A stretch of 64,000 nucleotides of DNA from Kordiimonas laminariae (GCF_023008165.1 NZ_JAKQZA010000002.1:434001-498000); one strand, 5' to 3'. Positions 7,701 through 17,581 are shown, counted from the stretch's first letter. Program-made: numbers and translations. The notes: a model not told the origin generated them from the letters alone.

Positions 7701-8750
7701 ATGTCAGATAACTGGATGATCTATGGAGCTACAGGCTACACAGGCCGTCTTATCGCAGAAGAAGCCAAAGCCAGAGGCTTAAAACCCACATTGGCCGGTA
7801 GAAATGCTGAGAAGGTGAAAGCTATTGCTGAAGAATTTGGTCTACCGTGGGCAGCTTTCTCTGTGGGCGACAAGCATGCAGTTGAGGCCGCGTTACAGGA
7901 TAAAGCACTGGTGCTTTCCGTGGCAGGCCCCTTCTCTGCAACAGCAGATCAGATGACAGATGCCTGCATTGCAACAGGCACGCATTACCTTGATGTAACT
8001 GGAGAAATCGCTGTTTTTGAACTTGCTGCAAGTAAGTCTGACAAAGCAGAGAAAGCAGGTGTCACCCTTCTTCCTGGTGTAGGTTTTGATGTGGTTCCCA
8101 GTGACTGTATTGCAGCTCATACAGCAAAGAGAGCCGCTAACCCTACAGACCTTACTCTTGCGATCTTTGGTCTGGGTGGCGCTTCTCGCGGCACCGCAAA
8201 AACGGGTGTGGAATCGCTTGGCACTGGCACAAGTATTCGCCGAGGCGGCCAAATCAGTAAAACATCAAAACCAATGTTCCGTAGTTTTGAATTTGACGGC
8301 GAGAACCATGAATTCATCGGCGTATCATGGGGGGATGTATCAACGGCATACCACAGCACAGGTATTGATAATATCGACGTATATTTCCCAAATGCCGGCC
8401 CTATTAAGAGCATGGCAAAGATGAGTAAGAACTTCGGTTGGTTAATGCGGCGCAAGTTTGTGCAAAACTTCCTCAAAAAGAAAATTGATGAAATGCCAGC
8501 TGGCCCAACAGCGGAGCAGCGCGCCCAAGCTGGTACACAAATTCTAGCGGAAGTAACTGATAAAGATGGCACCATTTACCGTTCCATGCTTAGCTGCCCT
8601 AACGGATATTCACTCACCGCAGACTCAGCCGTAACTTGTGCAGAAAAGATACTCGCAACCAACGAAAAACCGGGCTTTCAAACACCATCCAGAGCTTTTG
8701 GAGTGGAACTGTTAAAAGACTTAAAAGGTTGCTCTATAAAGGATTTATAA
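7701..8750 (+). CDS. Saccharopine dehydrogenase-like / trans-acting enoyl reductase-type oxidoreductase
   Basis: 349 residues. The N-terminal Rossmann motif GATGYTGRLIAEEA (residues 9-22) is characteristic of saccharopine-dehydrogenase NADP-binding-domain proteins, followed by LAGRNAEKVKAIAEEFG and VAGPFSATADQMTDACIATGTHYLDVTGE, the signature of the family that includes trans-acting enoyl reductases. True lysine metabolism is not implied. It lies 36 bases after the GST gene and has a GAGGAAC site. Ends at a strong terminator. Likely a cytoplasmic reductase with an unknown, possibly lipid-like, substrate. Confidence 0.85.
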   Translation: MSDNWMIYGATGYTGRLIAEEAKARGLKPTLAGRNAEKVKAIAEEFGLPWAAFSVGDKHAVEAALQDKALVLSVAGPFSATADQMTDACIATGTHYLDVTGEIAVFELAASKSDKAEKAGVTLLPGVGFDVVPSDCIAAHTAKRAANPTDLTLAIFGLGGASRGTAKTGVESLGTGTSIRRGGQISKTSKPMFRSFEFDGENHEFIGVSWGDVSTAYHSTGIDNIDVYFPNAGPIKSMAKMSKNFGWLMRRKFVQNFLKKKIDEMPAGPTAEQRAQAGTQILAEVTDKDGTIYRSMLSCPNGYSLTADSAVTCAEKILATNEKPGFQTPSRAFGVELLKDLKGCSIKDL

Positions 8751-8753
8751 AAT

Positions 8754-8775
8754 AAGGGGCTACAAGCCCCTTTTT
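8754..8775. terminator. Terminator between convergent genes
   Basis: Stem AAGGGGCT / AGCCCCTT with an ACA loop and a following T-run, between the oxidoreductase stop and the end of the EAL gene. It can work in both directions. Confidence 0.85.
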
Positions 8776-8777
8776 CT

Positions 8778-10394
8778 TTAACTTGCTTTTGCCTTTGGCA
8801 TTACCAGCCCGGCATTAGGTTTACCAAAATAGTATCCTTGGCCAAAATCCACACCCATGCTGCGCAACAACTCAGCATGCTCTTTTGTCTCAACCCACTC
8901 ACCTACAGTTACAATTCCTAAATCTCGGCATAAAGTAACCATTGATCTTAAGAAAGCTCTGTCTTCCTTACTTTCCGTGGCATTTCGCACATAATCTCCA
9001 TCAATTTTCAGCGCATCAATCTGTAGTTTCTTGAGATACTGAAAACCTGAAGCTCCTGCGCCAAAATCATCCAAGTATACCCGGAAGCCTTCATTGCGAA
9101 TTTCACTTAGAACCTCACCAAGAGAATCCAAATCTGAAATTTTTGCAGACTCTGTGATCTCAATTGATAGATAACGCTTCAGGTCTTTATTACCTTTAAG
9201 AGTAGCGACTAAATCCAGCTTAAATTCTGTATCAGATAAAGACCGTCCAGAGATATTGACGGCGATTGAAGGCGTTTCACCAACATTACCAAGCTCTCTA
9301 ATTTTCCGGATGGTACGGTAAAGAACTGCTTTATCAAACTCGAGGATCAATCCAACGTCTTCAGCGAAGCGGATCATTTCCCATTGACTACCGATCATCT
9401 CTGGCAAGTCAAAACGAGCGAGCGCTTCATAGTGATGAACATCGTTAGATTTCAAATTCACAATTGGCTGATATACAAGCGAAAAAGCACCTTCATCAAG
9501 AACCTTACGAAAAGCCTTCACACGTTCAGCAGTGCCACCAATTAATTCATCGCTTTTCGCCGCAATTTCCGAAACATCAAAACCATCCGAACCATCTGCA
9601 AACTGCTGCAAACTGAAAGCAAGCGCCCGCATGCTATCTTTTTCGCTTAAGTTCGCATCAGCAGCGTTAATTGTTGCAGCTTCAAGAGCAACACCCGTTG
9701 CTTTCTTGATGGTCTCAACATAATCAACCTTTTCACTGCCCTCTTTACGTTCATGAACAAAAGCAAACTTGTCGTTAGCCAGCATGGCTGCATGGCTGCC
9801 GCCCACAGAAAAGCTTTTCAGATAATTTTCCAGGTCACGCTGCTGGCCAGTATCCAGCCTTTCGCCATCCCCAGCTTCAATAACAGTTACCTGCATATTG
9901 TCTTCAGCTTCGGGATTGCCTTCAAACAAATCTTCCAGTCGTTCAAAGAACTCAGCTTTATTCTCTTCTAGTTGAGCTGGAGAAACCGTGGATGAAACAT
10001 TGCTACTTTCTTTTTGGCCCAAGCGATAAGGCTTGGATAATACAATATAGAGTTCATCCGGCGTATGTGGCAGTTTAGACATGAAAATGGAATAGCGTTC
10101 TCGAACCGTTCCTTCACCGCCAACTGAAACCATAAAAGGACCAAGCCGGTTGGCACCCGTTAAGGTTTTAGCGGCAGAGGTAATAATCCCCGCGCCTTTT
10201 TCCGTAAGTAGATCAAGAAAACAAAAAGACTGGTCGGGCGTGATACCCAATGTGCTTTTCACAGCCCCATCTGCATTCAGAACCTTATAATCTTTATCCA
10301 GTTCCAACAGCAAATCGCCTACGCAAAACGCGTAGCCCAAAAACCTTCCTGGGACTTTGCCTGCAATATTAGCCACCGAAAAGAATACCCCCAC
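8778..10394 (-). CDS. EAL-domain cyclic-di-GMP phosphodiesterase
   Basis: 538 residues from GTG 10394. Residues about 20-125 look like a PAS-type sensor, 145-290 like a degenerate GGDEF-type middle domain, and 295-525 form an EAL domain. Catalytic features are kept: EAL at 323-325, N380, E412, D442-D443 (LDDFG), K463, E499 and Q519 in GQGYYFGKP. It should hydrolyse c-di-GMP to pGpG. No membrane segment is evident. The start is problematic: GTG has no ribosome site, while an ATG-ATG pair at about 10426-10431 with an AGGAGA site is one base out of frame across a T7 tract at 10395-10401. Removing one T would join them into one sensible N terminus. A degenerate EAL-like protein of the same layout is encoded at 31086-32582. 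Confidence 0.9.
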   Translation of the reverse strand: MGVFFSVANIAGKVPGRFLGYAFCVGDLLLELDKDYKVLNADGAVKSTLGITPDQSFCFLDLLTEKGAGIITSAAKTLTGANRLGPFMVSVGGEGTVRERYSIFMSKLPHTPDELYIVLSKPYRLGQKESSNVSSTVSPAQLEENKAEFFERLEDLFEGNPEAEDNMQVTVIEAGDGERLDTGQQRDLENYLKSFSVGGSHAAMLANDKFAFVHERKEGSEKVDYVETIKKATGVALEAATINAADANLSEKDSMRALAFSLQQFADGSDGFDVSEIAAKSDELIGGTAERVKAFRKVLDEGAFSLVYQPIVNLKSNDVHHYEALARFDLPEMIGSQWEMIRFAEDVGLILEFDKAVLYRTIRKIRELGNVGETPSIAVNISGRSLSDTEFKLDLVATLKGNKDLKRYLSIEITESAKISDLDSLGEVLSEIRNEGFRVYLDDFGAGASGFQYLKKLQIDALKIDGDYVRNATESKEDRAFLRSMVTLCRDLGIVTVGEWVETKEHAELLRSMGVDFGQGYYFGKPNAGLVMPKAKAS

Positions 10395-10623
10395 AAAAAA
10401 ACAAATGAACTCTAATGCCCATATTCATCATGTCTCCTAAACCTATTTGGCACAGATTCAGTTAGGAAAAGGTAAACTTCCTAACCAAACAGTCAAAACG
10501 AGAGCACGAATAACTAAACTCTAGTGTGTAACGTTAACCAAAATGTAAAATCATAAGTGTTGATTTCCAGTTTTGGGCACGCCATTGTCTCCTCTAATCA
10601 CTGTCATTAAGAGAGATATATTT

Positions 10624-12471
10624 ATGTTTAACAAGCCAGTTTCAGGGCCGAACAGGCGGCATATTCTTACAGGTATCGGTGCAACCACAGCTCTGTTGGC
10701 AACAGCAGGCACCGCAGCAAGAGCTGCTACAAAAGCGGGCTTTCATCATGGGGTTGCGAGCGGCGACCCTCTTCAGGATGCTGTTATCATCTGGACCCGC
10801 TATTACAGCGAAGATATTGCTAACAAAAATATTTCTGGCACATGGCAAATATCTGAAACCCCTTCGTTTGAGAGTGTAATTAAAGAAGGTAGTTTCAAAA
10901 CGGGACCATCCAGAGATTTCACCGTCAAGGTAGATGTTAAAGGCCTAAAATCTGGTACCCAATATTATTACCGCTTCTCAGTTGGGAATGCTGTTAGCCC
11001 AACAGGTTCTACCAAAACATTGCCGGCCGACGCAAAGGAAGCAAAATTGGCAGTGGTATCATGCTCTAATTACCCACAAGGGTATTTCAATGTTTACCGT
11101 AAGGTAGCTGCCCGACCTTTTGATGCTGTACTTCACCTCGGCGACTACATCTACGAATATGGTGACGGCACATATGATAACCCGGAAGCTAAGGAAAAAG
11201 GGCGCACAGTAAAGCCTAAAACTGAAATCATCTCGCTGGATGATTACCGTACACGTTACGCCCTTTACCGCAGCGATGATGATCTGCAGGCAGTTCATGC
11301 TGCTCATCCTTTCATCTGTGTTTGGGATGATCATGAAGTAGCAAATGATACCTGGAAAGATGGTGCACAAAACCACAATGAAGGGGAAGGCCCGTTTGCC
11401 GCACGCCGAAAAGCCGCCATGAAAGCCTACTATGAATGGATGCCAATTCGCGAAACAACCGCAATGAACGGTGATGCCATATACCGTACTTTTGAATTCG
11501 GTGATCTCGCATCACTCATCATGCTGGATACAAGAAATATCGGGCGTGACCGGGGTTACGACTATCAGAAAGACCTACCTTACCGCTCTATTCCGTTTAA
11601 TTTCTCAGATCAGGCAAACCCAGTAGCGGTACTAGACCCTGCAGCACTGAAGAATATTCCTGCAGCTGCGATTAAATTTATTCCAGTACCTTTTGATCTT
11701 CGCGGAAAACAACCTGTTCCAATGACAAACCTTGCGGAAATTCAAAAGCTGGACCCTAAGAAACTTCCAAAGGGTTTCAGTTACCTGCCAGATGTGGAAA
11801 AATTCAACAAAGAAATGCTGCGCTACGAAGAACGCACACTTTTAGGCAGCACTCAAGAAAATTGGTTATCGGAAGAGCTTCAAAAATCAAAAGCTGCTGG
11901 CAAACCATGGCAAATCCTTGGACAACAGGTTCTCGCTGGTAAGCTGGGGATGCCATCTATCGCCGATGAGCATATTGATATTGGTAAATCCAAATATGTT
12001 TCCAAAGAGGTCATCGCGTTTATGCGTATGTTGGGCCAAATGGGTATGCCCCTCAATCTTGATGCATGGGACGGTTATCCAGCTGCCAGAGAACGCGCCT
12101 TTAAAGCCATTAAAGAACATGCGAACAATGCTGTATTCCTCGCGGGCGATACTCACAATGCTTGGGCCTTCAACCTCACGGATCAAGCGGGAGATAATGT
12201 TGCAGTTGAGCTCGGCACACCAAGTGTCAGCTCACCCGGCTTAGAATCTTATCTCCCTGCCCCAACCAATATTGTTGAAAAGGCACTCATGGATGCCAGC
12301 CCGGAACTGGTGCACATGAACGGTAAAGACCGTGGCTGGCTAGAACTTACTATTAGGCCAGAGGAAATCTCTGCTGAGTGGTTCTATGTTTCCTCGGTTC
12401 TCGAAAAAGAATGCTCTGTTGAAACCGGCAAAAAGCTAGTTTCAAAAGCTGGTAAACACACGCTCACATAA
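10624..12471 (+). CDS. phoD: PhoD-type alkaline phosphatase/phosphodiesterase, Tat-exported
   Basis: 615 residues. The N terminus has a twin-arginine signal (NRRHIL, then an alanine-rich hydrophobic stretch ending AARAA), so it is probably exported folded to the periplasm. Family motifs are visible: ASGDPLQDAVIIWTR near the start, SCSNYPQGYFNVY and HLGDYIYEYGDG in the catalytic core, CVWDDHEVANDTW, and FLAGDTHNAWAFNL near the end, giving the metal-ligand Asp/His set. PhoD enzymes release phosphate from mono- and diesters, typically under phosphate limitation. The start at ATG 10624 (AGAGAGATATATTT upstream) is preferred to an upstream frame extension. A phosphate-box promoter was looked for and not seen. 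Confidence 0.92.
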   Translation: MFNKPVSGPNRRHILTGIGATTALLATAGTAARAATKAGFHHGVASGDPLQDAVIIWTRYYSEDIANKNISGTWQISETPSFESVIKEGSFKTGPSRDFTVKVDVKGLKSGTQYYYRFSVGNAVSPTGSTKTLPADAKEAKLAVVSCSNYPQGYFNVYRKVAARPFDAVLHLGDYIYEYGDGTYDNPEAKEKGRTVKPKTEIISLDDYRTRYALYRSDDDLQAVHAAHPFICVWDDHEVANDTWKDGAQNHNEGEGPFAARRKAAMKAYYEWMPIRETTAMNGDAIYRTFEFGDLASLIMLDTRNIGRDRGYDYQKDLPYRSIPFNFSDQANPVAVLDPAALKNIPAAAIKFIPVPFDLRGKQPVPMTNLAEIQKLDPKKLPKGFSYLPDVEKFNKEMLRYEERTLLGSTQENWLSEELQKSKAAGKPWQILGQQVLAGKLGMPSIADEHIDIGKSKYVSKEVIAFMRMLGQMGMPLNLDAWDGYPAARERAFKAIKEHANNAVFLAGDTHNAWAFNLTDQAGDNVAVELGTPSVSSPGLESYLPAPTNIVEKALMDASPELVHMNGKDRGWLELTIRPEEISAEWFYVSSVLEKECSVETGKKLVSKAGKHTLT

Positions 12472-12738
12472 CACGCCAATCCTAAAGGGGTGGGTGAAAA
12501 TCCTACCCCTACTGCCATTTACTGACATACCGATCCAATAAAACTAACTCCCGTAAAACTCATGACCACTTTTTTTAAAATTAAGAGTGACTCTTAAAAA
12601 GACATCTGAAACAGTATGGATGTTGCACCTGAGTTTTGAGTTACTATATACATATTTATATAGTTATCCTCTGCTGATCTAATATGATACCATATTCACA
12701 TGGGCCAGCAGTGAGGCACTTTGTTTGGGGAGTTAACA

Positions 12739-13797
12739 ATGTCAGACAAAAGCGAGCTGTTAAACCAGCTCAAGATTGAACGGGAAGAGGAAACACCCTC
12801 CGGCGGCGTATCAATTGTAACCGTTATTATCGTTGCGCTTCTATCGCTCGGCGGAGGTGGGCTTGGTGCCTATGCTCTATTGGGCAATCAAACAATCAAC
12901 ACAGAAGCAGCAGCCCCACCACAAACTTTATTACATACTGAAGCACAAACAACCGAAGACAGTGGTAAGATTACTGAAGCTGCTCCAAACAAGCCAGCAC
13001 CTTCTGTAACAGCAAGAAATAATAAAGTATTGGATGCCGCTGGCTATATTACAGCCCGCCGTATTGCAACTGTTTCTGCCCAAACACTTGGCCTTATCAC
13101 CGAAGTATATGTTGAAGAAGGTATGATGGTAGAAAAGGGTCAAGTTCTGGCAGAACTGGATAGTGCGATCCCGCAAGCCAACCTCAGGTTTGCTCAAGCG
13201 CAAGTCAGGGCTTCAGAAACACGCGTCGCCAGTATTCGAGCTAACCTTGAGGAAGCAAAACGTGTTCTCGCACGTAGAGAAGACCTGGTAAAAAATGAAT
13301 TCTCCAGTGTCGCTCAAGTAACCAGCGCGCAAGCGAGCGTTGCCAGCCTGGAAGCAAATCTTGCCACCGCCATAGCTGATATTGAAGTTTCACGTGTTGA
13401 AGCACAGCGCCAACAAGAACTGCTTGATGATCACACAATCCGCGCGCCATTTGCTGGTGTAGTAACTGTGAAGAACGCACAAACCGGCGAGATCGTTGCA
13501 CCGAGTTCTGCTGGCGGAGGTTTCACTCGAACAGGTATCTGCACCATCGTTGATATGGCTTCGCTTGAAATTGAAGTAGATGTGCAAGAATCTTTCATTG
13601 GTCGGGTAAAGCCAAACCAACGAGTAGAAGCAAAACTTGATGCCTATCCTGATTGGACAATTCCAGCTTCCGTAATTGCCATTATTCCAACAGCTGACAG
13701 GGCAAAAGCCACAGTACGCGTACGCATAAGGCTAGAATCAAGTGATCCGCGCATCCTGCCAGATATGGGCGTGAAAGTAGCCTTTCTAAAAGCATAA
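12739..13797 (+). CDS. HlyD/MacA-type efflux periplasmic adaptor
   Basis: 352 residues from ATG 12739, which has a GGGGAG site. A cytoplasmic N terminus is followed by one membrane anchor at about residues 24-45 and then a proline/alanine-rich linker. The membrane-fusion core starts with AAGYITARRIATVSAQTLGLITEVYVEEGMMV (biotinyl-lipoyl half), has a long coiled-coil hairpin (FAQAQVRASETRVASIRANLEEAK and onwards), the second lipoyl half (IRAPFAGVVTVKNAQTGEIV) and a beta-barrel. It would link an inner-membrane ABC transporter to an outer-membrane channel. First gene of a four-gene operon with an ATPase and two permeases; no outer-membrane channel gene is adjacent. Confidence 0.9.
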   Translation: MSDKSELLNQLKIEREEETPSGGVSIVTVIIVALLSLGGGGLGAYALLGNQTINTEAAAPPQTLLHTEAQTTEDSGKITEAAPNKPAPSVTARNNKVLDAAGYITARRIATVSAQTLGLITEVYVEEGMMVEKGQVLAELDSAIPQANLRFAQAQVRASETRVASIRANLEEAKRVLARREDLVKNEFSSVAQVTSAQASVASLEANLATAIADIEVSRVEAQRQQELLDDHTIRAPFAGVVTVKNAQTGEIVAPSSAGGGFTRTGICTIVDMASLEIEVDVQESFIGRVKPNQRVEAKLDAYPDWTIPASVIAIIPTADRAKATVRVRIRLESSDPRILPDMGVKVAFLKA

Positions 13798-13822
13798 CTG
13801 ACGTTGATCAGAGGGGACCAAC

Positions 13823-14518
13823 ATGACAGACGAAACACTTTACAGCCTTCAAAAAGTGTCAAAGGGCTTTGTTAAAGGTAAAGAAAAAATCACCATCTTT
13901 GATGGCCTGGATATGAGCATAGAAAAAGGCGATTTTCTTGCTATCATGGGCCCTTCAGGCTCTGGTAAAACCACACTTCTCAATATGCTTGGAGGCGTTG
14001 ATCAGCCAACAGGTGGTGAAGTTTGGTTTGATGGTAGCCGCGTTGATAAACTTTCTGAGGGCAATCTTGCCAAATGGCGCGCTAATAATATCGGTTTCAT
14101 TTTCCAGTTCTATAACTTGATGCCAATGCTTAATGCAGCCAAGAATGTTGAACTCCCTCTCTTACTTACAAACCTAAATAGTAAACAGCGCAAAAAAAGC
14201 GTTGAAGCTGCTTTGGAACTTGTTGGCCTGTCTGACCGCGCTAAACATATGACCAATGAAATGTCTGGGGGGCAGCAACAACGTGTCGCTATTGCCCGGG
14301 CTATTGTTTCTGATCCGAAACTACTTCTCTGTGACGAACCAACAGGTGATCTGGACCGCGCAACCGCAGATGAAATTCTTGAAATGCTTCAACTTCTGAA
14401 CCGGGAGTTTGGCAAAACCATTGTTATGGTAACGCACGATCCAGCCGCCGCCAAATATGCCAAACGTACCCTTCACCTGGATAAAGGTGAATTCGTCGAG
14501 AAGGACTTGGTGGCATGA
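13823..14518 (+). CDS. MacB/LolD-type ABC transporter ATPase
   Basis: 231 residues, standard for the family. Walker [10 protein letters not shown] lies near residue 43, the Q-loop near [10 protein letters not shown], signature SGGQQQR near 150, Walker [14 protein letters not shown] and the H-loop VTHDP. The IFQFYNLMP region and the DEPTGDLD text are characteristic of MacB/LolD-type (FtsE-like) mechanotransmission ATPases. It overlaps the next permease gene by four bases (ATGA), so the two are translationally coupled. Confidence 0.94.
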   Translation: MTDETLYSLQKVSKGFVKGKEKITIFDGLDMSIEKGDFLAIMGPSGSGKTTLLNMLGGVDQPTGGEVWFDGSRVDKLSEGNLAKWRANNIGFIFQFYNLMPMLNAAKNVELPLLLTNLNSKQRKKSVEAALELVGLSDRAKHMTNEMSGGQQQRVAIARAIVSDPKLLLCDEPTGDLDRATADEILEMLQLLNREFGKTIVMVTHDPAAAKYAKRTLHLDKGEFVEKDLVA

Positions 14519-15804
14519 ACGGCGTCCTTACATTACTAAAATGGGTATTCAGGATAATAACGGCACCCGTCTGGGTACCTTTTTGGATACTTTGGAAACT
14601 TGGGGAAGTAACAGGTTTAAATGCTGTTATTGAAGCCATTGCAATGTCTACAGGCTTTTATGTCGTCTATAAAAACCTGACAAGAAAACCGCTAAGGTTA
14701 TCCCTTACTATGCTGGCTATTTTTGTAGCCTTTACCATTTACGGTACGCTTACAGCCTTCCAGAACGCATTTGATGCTGGTGTTGAACTATCTGCTGATG
14801 ATCGTCTGGTGTCCGTGAACAAGATCAACTTCACGCAGCCTCTACCAATCAGCTACGTAAACCGCGTACGCCCAATGGAAGGTGTAGCCAGCGTTACCCA
14901 TCTCAATTGGTTTGGCGGTTACTATCAAGACCCGCAGAATGTCATCGTTACATTTGCTGTTGATGAAGGCAGCTTTTTCGATGTCTACGGTGAAGACCTT
15001 GTCATGAGTGAGGAAGCAAAAGCCGCATGGCTTGGCAATCGCCAAGGACTAATCGTTGGAGAATCTATAGCTCGCCTAAACGGCTGGGAAGTAGGACAGC
15101 GTATTCCTTTAAATTCAAACATATTCTCACAGCAGGATGGTTCTTCTGACTGGGACTTTGACATCGTCGGTATTTATACCGGGTCTGATCCCCAGATTGA
15201 TACAAATTCAATATACTTCCACTATAAGTATTTTAATGAAACACAGTCGTTTGGCGGTAATTTCATTGGCTTCATGGCGATTAAAACCGAAGACCCAGAT
15301 CTAAATGAAGCCGTTATCAAACAGGTGGATGACTTGTTCGCCAATTCACCATTTGAAACTGAAACGGTACCTGAAAAGGTATTCAATAAAGGTTTCATTG
15401 AGCAAATTGGCAATATCCGTCTGATCCTTTCTTCAGTTGTCTTGGCGGCATTCTTCATCATTCTAGTTATCGTTGGGAACTCAATGGTACTGGCTGTACG
15501 AGAACGCACCAGCGAGATCGGCGTGCTTAAAACACTGGGCTTTACATCCCCCCGGATCTTCCGAATGGTTCTAGGAGAAAGCTTCCTGCTGTCTATCATG
15601 AGTGGCAGCCTGGGTATGCTTGCAGCCATGGGAATGATAGGCGTGGTAAACAATGCACCAATCCAACTACCAACGCTTATCATGACACCTGACCTGGCTA
15701 TTGAAGCATTTACTTACATGGCGCTACTCGGCTTCATCACAGGCATTATTCCCGCGGTGAATGCCCTCCGTCTCAACATTATCACTGCGCTCAGCCGTAA
15801 CTAG
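14515..15804 (+). CDS. FtsX/MacB-type ABC transporter permease 1
   Basis: 429 residues. A membrane segment near residues 60-82 (PLRLSLTMLAIFVAFTIYGTL) is followed by a large periplasmic MacB_PCD-like domain (about 85-290). Three more membrane segments follow, with the FtsX signature VVLAAFFIILVIVGNSMVLAVRERTSEIGVLKTLG. An extra N-terminal hydrophobic stretch (about 5-45) lies before the usual first helix. Probably pairs with the second permease as a heterodimer that, with the adaptor and ATPase, expels a substrate from the periplasm. Substrate unknown. Confidence 0.9.
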   Translation: MNGVLTLLKWVFRIITAPVWVPFWILWKLGEVTGLNAVIEAIAMSTGFYVVYKNLTRKPLRLSLTMLAIFVAFTIYGTLTAFQNAFDAGVELSADDRLVSVNKINFTQPLPISYVNRVRPMEGVASVTHLNWFGGYYQDPQNVIVTFAVDEGSFFDVYGEDLVMSEEAKAAWLGNRQGLIVGESIARLNGWEVGQRIPLNSNIFSQQDGSSDWDFDIVGIYTGSDPQIDTNSIYFHYKYFNETQSFGGNFIGFMAIKTEDPDLNEAVIKQVDDLFANSPFETETVPEKVFNKGFIEQIGNIRLILSSVVLAAFFIILVIVGNSMVLAVRERTSEIGVLKTLGFTSPRIFRMVLGESFLLSIMSGSLGMLAAMGMIGVVNNAPIQLPTLIMTPDLAIEAFTYMALLGFITGIIPAVNALRLNIITALSRN

Positions 15805-15817
15805 AAAGGAACGAGAC

Positions 15818-17008
15818 ATGACGAAAATCCTTTCACAAATCTGGGTCGTTATCGTGATGAATATCACCAGTATCGGCCAGCGTATCTGGATGTCACTCGC
15901 AGCTATCTTTGCTGTAGCTGTTGTGGTTGCTGTACTACTGTCCTTCCTTGCGATGACAGAAGGCTTTTCAAAAACACTTGAAGGTTCAGGCTCAAACACT
16001 GTGGCTATTGTAACCCGCAGTGGTTCTCAGTCTGAGCTAAACAGCGTATTAAGCCGCGAAACGATCAATATCGTAACAACCGCTCCCGGCATTGCAAAAG
16101 ATGCAAACGGTGACCCGATATATTCTCCGGAACTTTATGTAATCGTGGACGGGATCAAAAAAACAAGCGGTACTGAAGTTAACCTGCCAATGCGCGGTAT
16201 TTCATCAGTTGGTTTTGAATTAAGGGATCAGGTTTCTATTACCTCTGGTCGCATGTTTGAAACCGGTAAAAATGAGATTATTGTTGGTGAAGGTGTACTC
16301 CGTGAGTTCGCCGGATTTGAACTTGGCACCACTGTACGTTTTGGTAAAACCGAATGGGAAGTAGTTGGAACCTTCTCAACAGGAGGTAACGCGTTCGAAA
16401 GTGAACTTTGGGCTGATGCACCAACACTTCAAAGCCAATTCCAAAGAGGCAGTTCCTTCCAAACCATACGGGTACTACTTGAGACACCAGACGACGTCTC
16501 CGGCATGGCTGAGATGGTTGAAAATGACCCTCGCCTCTTCCTTGATGTAGTAACAGAGGCCGATTATTTTGCGCAGCAAGGAGAGGCACTGAACGGCATT
16601 GTTATCTTTGGTTGGATAATTAGTATTTTCATGTCTGTTGGCGCTCTCGCCGGCGCTCTTAATACCATGTACACATCCGTTGCCAACCGTGCAGGAGAGA
16701 TTGCCACACTAAGAGCCATTGGTTTTAGTAACACCTCTGCTTTCTTTGGCACGCTGGCAGAATCTATAGTGCTGTCGGTAATAGGCGGCTTTGTTGGCGC
16801 AATGGCATCCTACCTGTTTATGGACGGTTTATCTGCGTCCACTCTTGGCGCAAGCTTTACGCAAGTGGTGTTTAAGTTTGAACTAACTACAGACCTATTT
16901 ATCAACGGTGCTTTCCTTGCTTTAGGTATTGGTCTCATTGGCGGCATTTTCCCAGCTGCGAGAGCTGCTCGCTTGCCAGTGATTGTTGCCTTCCGAGGAG
17001 CTAACTAG
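15818..17008 (+). CDS. FtsX/MacB-type ABC transporter permease 2
   Basis: 396 residues from ATG 15818, with AAGGAACG upstream and 13 bases after the first permease. It has the same plan as its neighbour: first membrane segment at about 20-45, periplasmic domain at about 50-260, and three C-terminal segments including IFMSVGALAGALNTMYTSVANRAGEIATLRAIG. The frame is open upstream into the previous gene, but that start is less likely. The two permeases are diverged paralogues, consistent with a heteromeric exporter. Confidence 0.9.
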   Translation: MTKILSQIWVVIVMNITSIGQRIWMSLAAIFAVAVVVAVLLSFLAMTEGFSKTLEGSGSNTVAIVTRSGSQSELNSVLSRETINIVTTAPGIAKDANGDPIYSPELYVIVDGIKKTSGTEVNLPMRGISSVGFELRDQVSITSGRMFETGKNEIIVGEGVLREFAGFELGTTVRFGKTEWEVVGTFSTGGNAFESELWADAPTLQSQFQRGSSFQTIRVLLETPDDVSGMAEMVENDPRLFLDVVTEADYFAQQGEALNGIVIFGWIISIFMSVGALAGALNTMYTSVANRAGEIATLRAIGFSNTSAFFGTLAESIVLSVIGGFVGAMASYLFMDGLSASTLGASFTQVVFKFELTTDLFINGAFLALGIGLIGGIFPAARAARLPVIVAFRGAN

Positions 17009-17029
17009 TTAAGCGTACAAGCCAAAACA

Positions 17030-17058
17030 AAAGGCAGAGCTTTGTCTCTGCCTTTTTC
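17030..17058 (+). terminator. Terminator of the efflux operon
   Basis: Stem AAAGGCAGAG / CTCTGCCTTT with a CTTTGT loop and a short T-run, just after the last permease gene. Confidence 0.85.
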
Positions 17059-17137
17059 ATATTTACCATTGATGACGCTACGGAAACTGCTAATAATTTC
17101 GCTTCCCTGACTAATTACTGATTAAGCGGATTTCATT

Positions 17138-17581
17138 ATGCAAAAAGAACTTCAGGATTATCTTTTCAGCCATATCCCAATTTCAAAAGCAATGGGCGCT
17201 GAAGTTATAGAGGCATCAAATGAAACGGTAGCTGTAAAAGCCCCCCTTAACATTAACATCAATCACAAAAGCACGGCCTTTGGCGGCAGCCTGCAAGCCA
17301 TCGCCACCCTATCATGCTGGAGCTTACTGCACATAAACCTGCGAGGGATGACCAATACTGGTGAGATCGTTATCACCAACAGTAATATTGATTACATTAA
17401 ACCCGTAACCGCAGATTTCACAGCCTATGCCAGTTTGCCAGACGAGCGCCGCTGGCAGCAGTTTATTCGCACATTTGAACGCCGAGGTAAGGCCCGTATT
17501 CAGCTTACAGCCCACATCTATCAGGATGATGAACTAGCGCTGGATTACACAGGTACTTTCGCCGCCATCGTGCCAGAATGA
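17138..17581 (+). CDS. Hotdog-fold thioesterase, YiiD C-terminal-domain type
   Basis: 147 residues, all within one hotdog domain. The pattern SKAMGAEVIEASNETVAVKAPLNININHKSTAFGGSLQAIATLSCW matches the YiiD_C putative thioesterase group, where NHKxTAFGGS marks the central helix and the catalytic-site region. The second half (VITNSNIDYIKPVTADFTAYA) gives the remaining strands. It would hydrolyse an acyl thioester; substrate unknown. It may be transcribed with the NTF2-like gene 60 bases downstream. Confidence 0.82.
   Translation: MQKELQDYLFSHIPISKAMGAEVIEASNETVAVKAPLNININHKSTAFGGSLQAIATLSCWSLLHINLRGMTNTGEIVITNSNIDYIKPVTADFTAYASLPDERRWQQFIRTFERRGKARIQLTAHIYQDDELALDYTGTFAAIVPE

Noticed and set aside
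7701-8750. Saccharopine dehydrogenase of lysine metabolism
   Set aside because: The sequence is of the trans-acting enoyl reductase-like branch, and no lysine pathway gene is nearby.
12485-12512. GC-rich hairpin after the PhoD gene (AGGGGTGGG / CCTACCCCT)
   Set aside because: Arms pair well, but no T-run follows on the plus strand, so it is not called a terminator. It may be a weak one.
13823-17008. LolCDE lipoprotein-release complex
   Set aside because: The ATPase and permeases resemble LolD/LolC/E, but the HlyD-type adaptor gene directly upstream makes a MacAB-type exporter more likely.
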